DNA of 45,622 nucleotides, taken from the NCBI GenBank assembly GCA_964559135.1, contig CAZLGG010000023.1, positions 1 through 45,622 of the forward strand, in the 5' to 3' direction. This document shows, in pieces, positions 33,896 to 42,014 of the stretch. A model generated the notes under the pieces. It was not told where the DNA came from, did not search any database, and saw only the letters and a program-made list of their open reading frames with translations. The stretch's first letter is position 1. Each line of letters starts with the position of its first letter. Origin of the DNA: DRQF01 sp964559135. Its GTDB lineage: Bacteria > Planctomycetota > GCA-002687715 > DRQF01. Position numbers and translations under genes: made by a program.

Positions 33896-35326
33896 ATGAG
33901 CGAGTCCAGACCCGTTCCCGACCTCGATCGATTGCGCATCGACAAGGGGCGTGTGCCCGCGCCCCGGCCCGGTCGAAATAGATGGATCTGGTGGCTGCTG
34001 ATCGCCGCTGTCGCGGGGACCCTCTATGTCCAGCGCGACCGATTGTCTGATGCACGCCGAACAGGTCACGACCTGAAGGCTTGGCCGACGGCTCGCGCGG
34101 AGGCATCCGGGACGTTGAAGGCCGTGGCCACCGGGATCGCTGCGAACGGCTACGTCGTTGCGCGACGTCGAGCGGCGCTGTCGACGGTCCTTTCCGGAAG
34201 ACTGGTCGAAATGAACGTGGAGGAAGGTGACCACGTCCAGGCGGGTGACGTCGTCGCCCGCATCCAGTTCGACGATTACGAGGCTCGGGTGCGCCAGGCC
34301 CGAAGGGCCGTCGCTCTCACCCAGGCGAGTCGTCATGAAGCGGTGGCGGACCTGGAACTCGAACGTCGCAACCTGAGCGAGCGCTTAGCCAACGTCGCGG
34401 CAAGTCGTCTGCGTCGAAAGGCCGCGGAGCTCCAGGCGGAGGAGGCCTGGAGGGAGAAGGTTCGCCAGCAGAAGAGCTTCGAGCAGGGCGTGATTTCCGA
34501 GCGCGAGTGGGACAGCGTCAAGACCCGGGCGGACCGATTGCGGGCCGTGGCCAAAGCCGCTGCCGCCGACGAGCTTTCGGCCTCGCGGGCCGTGGAGACC
34601 GTCAAGGCGAGGGTGACTTCCCGTGAAGCGGCCATCCAACGAATCGATGAGGATCTGCGACGTCTGCAGGCGGTGGCGGACCAGGCTGCCATCGATCTCG
34701 AGAAGACGTATGTCCGGGCACCGTTCGCGGGCGTCATCGTCGACAAGGGAGCCGAGGAGGGGGAAGTCGTCGCGGCTCTCGGTGCCTCCGGAAATTCGAA
34801 GGGAGCCGTGGCCACTCTCGTGGACGTCGCCACACTCGAGGTCCAGGTGGAACTGCCCGAGCCCCGACTCGAGGGGTTGGCCGAGGGGCAGGGTGCGGAG
34901 ATCTTTCTCGACGTCGCCCCGCAAAAAGGTTGGCCGGGTCGCATCCGCCAGATCTGGCCTCGCGCGGATCGGCAGAAGGGAACGGTCGAGATTCGCATCG
35001 TTTTCCTCGATCGTCCGCCGGAATTGAGGGAGGAGATGGGGCTCCGCGTCGTCTTCACGGGCGAGATCAAAAACGACGGAGCGTCGGAGCCTTCGGGGCT
35101 CCGTATCCCCCAGGAAGCTCTTTTGAAACGAGACGGCCGAACCCTGGTCGCGGTGGCGCGGCGCGGCGTCGTCGCGATGGTTGACGTGAAGGTCCTCGCG
35201 GAGCAGGAGGGACGGGTCATCGTGGAGGGTGCGTTGAGGGCAGGGGAGCGAGTTCTTTTGAACCCGCCACTCCGGCTGCGTGACGGCGATGATCTTCCGC
35301 TGAGGAAACGGGAGGGTGGCGAATGA
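33896..35326 (+). CDS. HlyD/MacA-family membrane fusion protein
   Basis: A 476-residue periplasmic adaptor. Basic cytoplasmic N-terminus, one TM helix at about 29-45 (WIWWLLIAAVAGTLYV), then lipoyl half-motif GRLVEMNVEEGDHVQAGDVVARI. A long alpha-hairpin coiled coil (about 140-270) is followed by the second lipoyl half (TYVRAPFAGVIVDKGAEEGEVV) and beta-barrel (ATLVDVATLEVQVELPE). The C-terminal proximal domain includes LRIPQEALLKRDGRTLVAV. It would link the following ABC ATPase/permeases to an outer-membrane exit duct, though no TolC-like gene is in the window. It overlaps the ATPase by ATGA. Confidence 0.92.
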   Translation: MSESRPVPDLDRLRIDKGRVPAPRPGRNRWIWWLLIAAVAGTLYVQRDRLSDARRTGHDLKAWPTARAEASGTLKAVATGIAANGYVVARRRAALSTVLSGRLVEMNVEEGDHVQAGDVVARIQFDDYEARVRQARRAVALTQASRHEAVADLELERRNLSERLANVAASRLRRKAAELQAEEAWREKVRQQKSFEQGVISEREWDSVKTRADRLRAVAKAAAADELSASRAVETVKARVTSREAAIQRIDEDLRRLQAVADQAAIDLEKTYVRAPFAGVIVDKGAEEGEVVAALGASGNSKGAVATLVDVATLEVQVELPEPRLEGLAEGQGAEIFLDVAPQKGWPGRIRQIWPRADRQKGTVEIRIVFLDRPPELREEMGLRVVFTGEIKNDGASEPSGLRIPQEALLKRDGRTLVAVARRGVVAMVDVKVLAEQEGRVIVEGALRAGERVLLNPPLRLRDGDDLPLRKREGGE

Positions 35327-36006
35327 GCGCGATCAGCGCGAAGAGTCTGCGGAAAGCCTATCAGCGGGGCGGTGAAACCCTGCAGGTCTTGGACGGCGTT
35401 GACCTGGATGTCGCCACGGGTGAGTTTCTCGCCCTGACGGGGCCATCGGGATCCGGCAAGTCGACCATCTTGAATTTCCTCGGCGGTCTCGATCGCCCGG
35501 ATGAAGGGACCGTGATCGTGGGGGACACCGAGGTCACGCGACTCAGGGGCGCGGCGCTCGCCGACTGGAGATCCCGTTCCGTGGGGTTCATCTTTCAGGC
35601 GTTCAATCTCATTCCGGTCCTGACTGCGTTGGAGAACGTGGAATTGCCTCTTTTGCTTCAACCGCTCAGGAAACGGGAGCGACGTGAACATGCGCGGCAC
35701 GCCCTCGACATCGTGGGGCTTTCCGATCGCGTCGACCACAGACCTCGTCAGCTCTCCGGGGGACAGGAGCAACGCTGCGCCATCGCTCGCGCAATTGTGA
35801 CGGATCCGGACGTGATTCTCGCCGATGAGCCGACGGGGGACTTGGATGTCCATAGCGGTCGACAGGTCCTCGAGATCCTGAAGAGGCTATCCGGCGAGCA
35901 TGGCAAGACCATCGTCATGGTCACGCATGACCCCGAGGCTGCGGCCTTCGCCGATCGGGAATTCCGGCTCGAGTCCGGAAGACTTGCGGAGACGAGTCAC
36001 CCGTGA
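35323..36006 (+). CDS. MacB/LolD-type ABC ATPase
   Basis: A 227-residue ATPase. Walker A GPSGSGKST, Q-loop FQAFNLIPVLTALENVELPL, signature LSGGQEQRCAIARAI, Walker B VILADEPTGDLD and H-loop VTHDPEAA. These are characteristic of the MacB/LolD/FtsE group, which couples ATP hydrolysis to mechanical movement of FtsX-like permeases and does not pump through a pore. Here the ATPase is a separate chain, unlike fused MacB. The GTG of the first permease overlaps its stop. Confidence 0.95.
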   Translation: MSAISAKSLRKAYQRGGETLQVLDGVDLDVATGEFLALTGPSGSGKSTILNFLGGLDRPDEGTVIVGDTEVTRLRGAALADWRSRSVGFIFQAFNLIPVLTALENVELPLLLQPLRKRERREHARHALDIVGLSDRVDHRPRQLSGGQEQRCAIARAIVTDPDVILADEPTGDLDVHSGRQVLEILKRLSGEHGKTIVMVTHDPEAAAFADREFRLESGRLAETSHP

Positions 36007-37172
36007 GTCTCTTCTTGCTCGTTCGCCGCAATCTCCTTCGACACCCCGTCCGAAGTCTCCTGACGTGCGCGGCGGCGACGGTGGGGGTTTTCCTTCTGAT
36101 CTTCCTCACGAGCATCGTCACCAGCCTGAACGACGCCGTGAAGCAAGTGTCGACGAAGCGCGTCGTCACCCAGAGTGCGGTGAGCCTCTTTGTCAACATG
36201 CCTGAAGCCTATCGGGTGAAGATTGCCGGTGTTCCGGGGGTGGAGAGCGTCATGCGTCTCCAGTGGTTCGGCGGAGTCTACCGAGAGCCCTCGAACTTCT
36301 TCGCCCAGTTTGCCGTGGACCCGGAGTTGTTCCTCGAACAGTTTCCCGAATGCGTTCTCGATGGGGAATCTCGTCGTCGTTGGGTGTCGGATCGCCGCGG
36401 TTGCATCATCGGCGCGTTGCTCGCCGACCGCTTCGGCTGGAAGGTGGGCGACTCGGTCCCCCTCCTTGGGAGCATCTTCCCGATGAGAGGGGGACAGGCC
36501 TGGGAATTCACCGTGCGGGGGATCTACCGCTCCACGAAGTCGAATCTCGATGAGAGCAGCATGTGGTTCCATTTCGATTATTTGAAGGAAACCCTCCAGG
36601 CCGGATTGGCGTCGGGGCCCGACGGCGTGGGCGTATTCTATGTGCGACGCAGTGATGATGTGACCGCACCGGAAGTGTGCAAACGTATCGACGCCCTCTT
36701 TGCCGGCGGCCCTCAACGCACGCTGACCCAGCCGGAGGCCGCGTTTCAAGCCGGATTCGTCTCGATGTTCGGGAGCTTGCCGACCTTTCTGGCTTGGATC
36801 GGTGGGGCGGTTCTCTTCGCCCTGTTCATGACCCTCGCGAACACGATGCTGATCTCTGCGGCGGAGCGTATCGAGGAGTTGGGAGTTCTGAAGGCATTGG
36901 GTTTCCGGGACCGTGTTTGCAGCATGCTCTTGTTGGGAGAGTCCTTGGTCCTCGCTTTGAGTGGGACCGCCGTGGGAATGGGACTCTCACTGGCGAGCAT
37001 GGAGACGTTTCGACGGATTTTTGGGACGACGATCCCGTCCTATGCGATCCGCACCGAGACCCTTTTCCTTGCCGGGGCCGTGGCGGTGGTCGTGGGTGCC
37101 GCCGGTGGCTTGGCCCCGGCTGTCACCGCATCGCGACTCAATGCGGCCGAGGCTTTGAGGGCCGAGATATGA
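36003..37172 (+). CDS. FtsX/MacB-type permease, first copy
   Basis: A 389-residue protein from a GTG. TM1 is at about 17-40 (SLLTCAAATVGVFLLIFLTSIV). A periplasmic MacB_PCD domain occupies about 45-250 (VRIKIAGVPGVE-like start, then AKLADRFGWKVGDSVPLLG-like core). Three TM helices fill the C-terminal third: FLAWIGGAVLFALFMTLANTML, LLLGESLVLALSGTAVGMGLSLA and LAGAVAVVVGAAGGLAPAV. The FtsX signature AERIEELGVLKALGFRDRVCSMLL is present. It would pair with the second copy as a heterodimer on the ATPase. Confidence 0.9.
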   Translation: MSLFLLVRRNLLRHPVRSLLTCAAATVGVFLLIFLTSIVTSLNDAVKQVSTKRVVTQSAVSLFVNMPEAYRVKIAGVPGVESVMRLQWFGGVYREPSNFFAQFAVDPELFLEQFPECVLDGESRRRWVSDRRGCIIGALLADRFGWKVGDSVPLLGSIFPMRGGQAWEFTVRGIYRSTKSNLDESSMWFHFDYLKETLQAGLASGPDGVGVFYVRRSDDVTAPEVCKRIDALFAGGPQRTLTQPEAAFQAGFVSMFGSLPTFLAWIGGAVLFALFMTLANTMLISAAERIEELGVLKALGFRDRVCSMLLLGESLVLALSGTAVGMGLSLASMETFRRIFGTTIPSYAIRTETLFLAGAVAVVVGAAGGLAPAVTASRLNAAEALRAEI

Positions 37173-37209
37173 GAGCTGCCGACTCTCGATTTTCCCTTGG
37201 GGGACGCCC

Positions 37210-38379
37210 ATGAAGCTCGTGCCGCTGCGTTATCCGGTCAGGAGTGTCGTCGTTCGCTGGCGGAGTTCTCTTTTCGCGGCGTTCGGAATCGCCTGCACCG
37301 TGGGAGTACTGGCTGCAATTCTCGCCCTGCGGGAAGGATTCGAATCGCTCTACCGGGACACCGGGTCGGATCAGGTACTCATCTATCTGCGGCCGGGTGC
37401 GACCAGTGAGGGGGAGTCGGGAATTCGAAGGGATCAGGCACGAATTCTCAAGTTCGAGCGGCCCGAGATCGAACGGGACGCGACGGGCGCACCGATCGCC
37501 GCGGAGGAGACCTATCTCGCGGTCAACCTGGAGCGGGAAGCCGGAGGCACGACCAATGTCCCCTTGAGAGGCGTGGAGAAGGCATCTCGCCGAATTCAGG
37601 GGGATCTCTGGACTCTGGTGGAGGGCAGGGATCTCCTTTTTGGAGCCGACGAGCTGGTCGTGGGCGAACAGGTGAGTCGACGCATTGCGAACTGCAAGGT
37701 CGGGGACACGTTGATGATCAATGTGACACCCTTCCGCGTCGTGGGTGTTTTTCGACATCCGGGCCCCTACGGGTCGGAGATCTGGGGAGACGTGGAGCGG
37801 ATCTCGGAAGCGCTCGACCGCAGTTTTCGCCAGAGAGTCGTCGCAAGGATTCGTGACGGCACGGATGTGCTTGCCGTGGCCCGGGAGTTGGAAAACGACA
37901 AGCGTGCTCCCGCGACGGCCAAGACCGAGAAGGACTACTTCGTCAGCCAGACGAATGCCCTCGGAGGAACGTTGCTCGTCCTGGCCGCCATCATCAGCGC
38001 CATCATGGGGACGGCCGCCGTTTTGGGTGCGACAACCACGATGCTCGCGTCGATTGGGTCTCGTACTCGAGAGATCGGTATCTTGCTCTCTCTGGGGTTC
38101 CCGAGGAGTTCGGTTTTCGCAGCCTTTCTCGTCGAGTCGTTTCTCGTTGGAGTCATCGGAGGGGGCGTGGGCGGTTTGGCCGTCCTCCCGTTCGACGGGA
38201 TTCAGACGGGAACCACGAACATGCAGACCTTCACGGAGGTGGCCTTCGGGTTCCATGTGAGTCCCGGCTTGCTTGCGACATCTTTTCTCGTTGCGCTCCT
38301 TCTCGCCCTCATCGGGGGCGTCATTCCTGCCTGGCGGGCGTCACGATTGACCCCGGTGGAGGCGTTGAGGCGACATTGA
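37210..38379 (+). CDS. FtsX/MacB-type permease, second copy
   Basis: A 389-residue protein, the same length as the first copy but clearly divergent. TM1 is at about 18-36 (SLFAAFGIACTVGVLAAIL). The periplasmic domain contains LVVGEQVSRRIANCKVGDTLMI. The C-terminal TM set includes LLVLAAIISAIMGTAAVLGATT, FLVESFLVGVIGGGVGGLAVL and a final LVALLLALIGGVIPAW before ASRLTPVEALRRH. The FtsX signature SRTREIGILLSLGFPRSSVFAAFL is intact. A GGGGGA sequence precedes the ATG. It closes the exporter operon begun at 33896. Confidence 0.9.
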   Translation: MKLVPLRYPVRSVVVRWRSSLFAAFGIACTVGVLAAILALREGFESLYRDTGSDQVLIYLRPGATSEGESGIRRDQARILKFERPEIERDATGAPIAAEETYLAVNLEREAGGTTNVPLRGVEKASRRIQGDLWTLVEGRDLLFGADELVVGEQVSRRIANCKVGDTLMINVTPFRVVGVFRHPGPYGSEIWGDVERISEALDRSFRQRVVARIRDGTDVLAVARELENDKRAPATAKTEKDYFVSQTNALGGTLLVLAAIISAIMGTAAVLGATTTMLASIGSRTREIGILLSLGFPRSSVFAAFLVESFLVGVIGGGVGGLAVLPFDGIQTGTTNMQTFTEVAFGFHVSPGLLATSFLVALLLALIGGVIPAWRASRLTPVEALRRH

Positions 38380-38467
38380 GGGCCGTGGGTTCGAGATGAA
38401 TCGAAGCTGGTTGACGCCGACATCGTGTTGGCGGATGCTGGAGTGAACCTCAGCCGGAGGAATTGCG

Positions 38468-39040
38468 GTGGAGAGAATCGATTACGATTTCATCAGCCTC
38501 GCTCTTGCGACGGTCGGACTGTTTTTCATTTGCTGCGCCACCCTCCACAAGAAACCGCGTCTTATTCTGGAGGAGGCTTTCGGTATCTATCGCGGTGGAC
38601 TCCGCGACCTGAAGTCTTCGGTCTTCAAACGGAATCAGGTCGTGATGGGATTTGTCTGCGTCGTCGTCGCGATCGTGGTGAATCTCGTCGGGAGTTCACA
38701 CGCCCGGGAAGGCGGATTCATGGACCGATTCGGCACTCCCGTGCAGGTCGTCATTCTTCTGGCGGGCATGGCTGTTCTCGGGGGAATCCTGAACTACCTC
38801 TCGCGGCTCTGGAGCAAGCGGGCCTTCAAACGATTGGTGTTCGAGGTCGTTACGGAATACCAGTGGCCCTTCGAGGACAACATGGTGCTCACGCGGGAAA
38901 TCGGCAAGCTTCTCGAGATCCCCCAGCGCGATGACGACACCATCGAGAGCTACGTCGCCCGGATTCGGTCGCACCTGAAGATTCCCCACCCCATGACGCA
39001 GGGAAAGCCGCGTCCGGGGCGCGCACAGCGCCTGGGGTGA
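38468..39040 (+). CDS. Small membrane protein of unknown function
   Basis: A 190-residue protein from GTG with a strong GGAGG 8 bases upstream. Three hydrophobic helices are visible: about 10-25 (ISLALATVGLFFICCATL), 58-75 (VVMGFVCVVVAIVVNLV) and 93-113 (VQVVILLAGMAVLGGILNYL). A soluble C-terminal tail of about 75 charged residues follows. I recognise no family. It lies 88 bases after the exporter operon, so it may start its own transcript, and overlaps the ComF gene by GTGA. Confidence 0.7.
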   Translation: MERIDYDFISLALATVGLFFICCATLHKKPRLILEEAFGIYRGGLRDLKSSVFKRNQVVMGFVCVVVAIVVNLVGSSHAREGGFMDRFGTPVQVVILLAGMAVLGGILNYLSRLWSKRAFKRLVFEVVTEYQWPFEDNMVLTREIGKLLEIPQRDDDTIESYVARIRSHLKIPHPMTQGKPRPGRAQRLG

Positions 39041-39909
39041 GAGCGCATTCTCGACTCGTTTCTCCCGGCGTCGGAGGCGTCGTGGATATTCGAAAGTTTT
39101 TCAGTCGGTGGGGGGATGGGTTGGCGGAGATCCTCATCCCATCGTCGTGCGTTTGCTGTGGCCCCGGCATTCCGGACGACGGGATTCCGGGCCTTTGCAG
39201 GAACTGCATGACAGGGCTCCATCCGTTTTCCGCCCCGGGGCAATGCCGCGTCTGCGCTCTTCCCTTGGAGCGTGATCCGCTCGAGCGCCGTGGCCGGTGC
39301 AGGAATTGCGCTGCCTTGCGCGCTCCCTACGTTCGTATCACCGCTTTGGGCGATTACGAGGACATGTGGGGGGAACTCGTGCGTGCCCTCAAGTATCGCG
39401 GGGCGAGAGTCGTGGCTCGAGGTCTCGGAGAAATGTTGGCCGGACAGATCCTCCGTGACGTCGAGAGTTGGCAGCGAAGGCCGGCCGACATCGTCGTTCC
39501 CATTCCCCTGTCCAGGCGCCGCAGACGGGAGCGCGGTTTCAATCAGGCGGAAGACATTGCACGACCTCTGGCGGACGTCTTGGGCAAGCCTCTCCGCGTC
39601 GCCGCCTTGAGACGTCGACGCGAGGGCGGGCGTCAGGTCGGAAGAGGCAGGGCCGCTCGCCGCAGACTCGGGCCGGGGGCGTTTGAGGCCGATCCCAGAT
39701 GGGTCTGGGGGCGGCGCATCCTCCTTGTCGACGACGTGGTGACGACGACCGCCACTCTCAGAGCGGCGGCCCGGGTTCTTCTGTCGGCGGGGGCGCTCGA
39801 GGTTTCCACGGGCGTCGTGGCGCGGACGAGTTCCTCGAGGGATCCGGCGGGCTTCCAGCTCAGGGGTGGCTTTCGAAGAGCAGGAGACCTGCAGATCCGA
39901 AAAGGATGA
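39037..39909 (+). CDS. ComF-family phosphoribosyltransferase-like protein
   Basis: A 290-residue protein. Two zinc-ribbon-like pairs come first (SCVCCGPG...LCRNC and CRVCALP...CRNC), then ALGDYEDMWGELVRALKYRGAR. The phosphoribosyltransferase core has DIVVPIPLSRRRRRERGFNQAE and the PRPP-binding loop ILLVDDVVTTTATLRAAARVL, the pattern of ComF/GntX. ComF is needed for DNA uptake in competent bacteria. GTG 39037 overlaps the preceding stop. GTG 39082 with GGAGG 4 bases upstream is an equally credible start that would remove 15 residues. Its last 50 bases overlap the convergent LptG-like gene. Confidence 0.93.
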   Translation: MRAHSRLVSPGVGGVVDIRKFFSRWGDGLAEILIPSSCVCCGPGIPDDGIPGLCRNCMTGLHPFSAPGQCRVCALPLERDPLERRGRCRNCAALRAPYVRITALGDYEDMWGELVRALKYRGARVVARGLGEMLAGQILRDVESWQRRPADIVVPIPLSRRRRRERGFNQAEDIARPLADVLGKPLRVAALRRRREGGRQVGRGRAARRRLGPGAFEADPRWVWGRRILLVDDVVTTTATLRAAARVLLSAGALEVSTGVVARTSSSRDPAGFQLRGGFRRAGDLQIRKG

Positions 39910-40909
39910 TGGGGAGCCACGCGGCGAGCGTCGGGCTGAGTGCTTCGGATTGGGCGCCAAGTCGGATCATCACTTGGCTGAGCGAAAAGAACGCCAGGGA
40001 GAGCGCGAAAGCCAAAGCGAGGCCAACGAAGGGTGATTGTCGTCGATTGCGCAGAACCATCGGTAGCCCGAGGAGCAGCAGGACCAGGGGAGTCAAGAGG
40101 TAGGTCAGGTGCTCGTGCATGAGCACCGCGAGCAATCGTTTCTCGGGGGACCGCAGATGCAGCCTGCGGAGTTCTACAAACGACAACCGTGCCGCGGACC
40201 GGGACTCCGTCTCCAGGTCCCAGGGAGTCAGGTCGGTGTCCCGATCCAGCCGGAACCCTTCCTTCTCTGGACCATGCGGCCCTCGAAAAGTGCCCCCCTC
40301 CGGGGTGTCGGACCACTGAAGGAACCTGAAATGGAGAGGACGACTCGTGTGAGAGCGCCAGACATAGACCTCGTTCAGGCGAAGCTGATCCGGGTCCCAA
40401 CTGGCGGCGTCGATGATGTTTCCAAAGCTGTCCCGGAGCAAGCCCAGCTTGCGATCCAGGTCTCCGGATTTGCCTCGGAGCATACGTGATACCTTGACCA
40501 TATCCCTTGCCAGACGTGGTACGACCTCCTCCTTGACCACTGAGAGACCCAGGGTGATGACGAACGTGGCGATGAGGATCGGCAGGAGGATACGAGTGCG
40601 GCTCACGCCGGCCGCCTCCAGAGGAACCAACTCGTTGGATTGGTGGAGGGAATGAACCGAGTACATTCCCGCCATGAGCAAAGCGTACGGTCCCAGCATC
40701 GTGAGGATTTCAGGTAGGTGCACGGCGTAGTAGAGACAAAGTCCCGTCCAGACCGTGAGACCTTCGGCGGCGAAGGTGGTCTTCGCCTCCTCGAGGTATT
40801 TGACGTGACTGAACCCGTGGACCGCCAGGTAGAGCCCGATCAAGGAGATCAGGCAGGCGGCCAGACTAAAGAGGAAAACCTTGAGCGTGTAGCGATCGGT
40901 GATCTTCAC
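39860..40909 (-). CDS. LptF/LptG-family permease (LptG-like)
   Basis: A 349-residue inner-membrane protein of the YjgP/YjgQ family that, with LptB, extracts lipopolysaccharide from the inner membrane and pushes it toward LptC/A/D. Six TM helices: three N-terminal (VFLFSLAACLISLIGLYLAV, ILTMLGPYALLMAGMYSV, ILLPILIATFVITLGLSVV) and three C-terminal after the periplasmic beta-jellyroll. The cytoplasmic coupling loop LVPLEAAGVSRTRILLP is conserved. It starts with GTG 7 bases after the LptF-like stop. Its 3' end lies inside comF on the other strand. Confidence 0.87.
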   Translation of the reverse strand: MKITDRYTLKVFLFSLAACLISLIGLYLAVHGFSHVKYLEEAKTTFAAEGLTVWTGLCLYYAVHLPEILTMLGPYALLMAGMYSVHSLHQSNELVPLEAAGVSRTRILLPILIATFVITLGLSVVKEEVVPRLARDMVKVSRMLRGKSGDLDRKLGLLRDSFGNIIDAASWDPDQLRLNEVYVWRSHTSRPLHFRFLQWSDTPEGGTFRGPHGPEKEGFRLDRDTDLTPWDLETESRSAARLSFVELRRLHLRSPEKRLLAVLMHEHLTYLLTPLVLLLLGLPMVLRNRRQSPFVGLALAFALSLAFFSLSQVMIRLGAQSEALSPTLAAWLPIILFGSAGLLLFESHP

Positions 40910-40916
40910 AGGGTCG

Positions 40917-41993
40917 TCAGTTCATTCTTGCTCGCCGCGCGAGGAAAAGCGAAAGAGCGATGATGATGACGTTGCCCACCCAGAGACTCAACTCCGGGGG
41001 AACGATGCCTCTTCGGGCCAAGCTGGTCCCGACCATCGACGGGCCGAAACTGAGCATCAGGACGACGACGAACCCGGCCGTGAAGATGAGTGCGCGATTG
41101 GTCCATCTCAGCACCAGACCGAAGAGCGCGCCGAATAGGGCGAACGCGAGAGCCGATGCGGCCGCCGAGCCTCTCCTATGCAGCTCCGTGGCATATTTCG
41201 GGGCGTCGGGATCGCCACCGCGGGATCGGATCATGAGCTCGTCGTAGTGGAGGTTGTCGGACCCCCGTCGCGTCGGAGCCTTTTCCGTCAGCGACGAGAG
41301 ATCGAGACGGACCGTCATCTCGCGGGCGGAGAGATTCGTCGCATGGGAGAGCCCTTCGAGGGTGATCGTCAATTCTCCGGAGGACGGATCGTAGCGGGGT
41401 CGGGCCCTTCTCGCGCGGGTGAATACGGGAGGTTGGTCCCCTTTCGGTGTCTCGGAAAGGACGAAGTCCTCCAGAATGAGGAATCCGCGATCGTCGCGTC
41501 CGACGCCTTTCCACTCGCAGCGGAAGCGGCTGTCCTGGACCTGGTGGTTCTCCAAGCTGATGAGATCGTTCACGCTGCGAACGAGGGCGGTGCGAGTGAT
41601 CTCCCGCTGCTTGTAGTGCGCATCGGGAATGACGGAGTCCTGGAGCACGGTGAGAAGGAACATCACGGCCGCGCCGAGGAGCAAGGCCGGCTGGATGAGT
41701 TGTCCGAGAGGGACGCCGGCTCCTCGCATGGCCGTCATCTCGCCGTCGGACTGACTGCGGCCATATGTCCAGATGCACGCCACGAGTACGGTCATCGGTA
41801 GGACGATGTGCAGCTGACTCATTGTGAGCATGGCGACGACCGTGAGCAGTGGTCCCAAGGGGAGCGTGGAGAGGGATGCTTTCAACGCGGCCAGGGAGAG
41901 CTGGAGCATCGTCACGAGGGCCGTCAGTACGAGGAAGGTGAAGAACGCATTGACCGCCAATTCGGTCAAGAGGTATTTGTGGATGATGCGCAT
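40917..41993 (-). CDS. LptF/LptG-family permease (LptF-like)
   Basis: A 358-residue partner of the preceding entry. TM1 is FFTFLVLTALVTMLQLSLAAL, then IVLPMTVLVACIWTYGR and the coupling loop SDGEMTAMRGAGVPLGQLIQPALL, where E and the A-G-V turn contact LptB. The periplasmic domain spans about residues 130-265, with three C-terminal TM helices from about 280 (ASALAFALFGALFGLVLR, ALIFTAGFVVVLMLSFG, LSLWVGNVIIIALSLFLA). Two such permeases in tandem form the LptFG heterodimer and imply a Gram-negative envelope with LPS-like lipid. No lptB or lptC is in the window. Confidence 0.87.
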   Translation of the reverse strand: MRIIHKYLLTELAVNAFFTFLVLTALVTMLQLSLAALKASLSTLPLGPLLTVVAMLTMSQLHIVLPMTVLVACIWTYGRSQSDGEMTAMRGAGVPLGQLIQPALLLGAAVMFLLTVLQDSVIPDAHYKQREITRTALVRSVNDLISLENHQVQDSRFRCEWKGVGRDDRGFLILEDFVLSETPKGDQPPVFTRARRARPRYDPSSGELTITLEGLSHATNLSAREMTVRLDLSSLTEKAPTRRGSDNLHYDELMIRSRGGDPDAPKYATELHRRGSAAASALAFALFGALFGLVLRWTNRALIFTAGFVVVLMLSFGPSMVGTSLARRGIVPPELSLWVGNVIIIALSLFLARRARMN

Positions 41994-42014
41994 CCGCTTC
42001 CTATGCCGCGCGGC

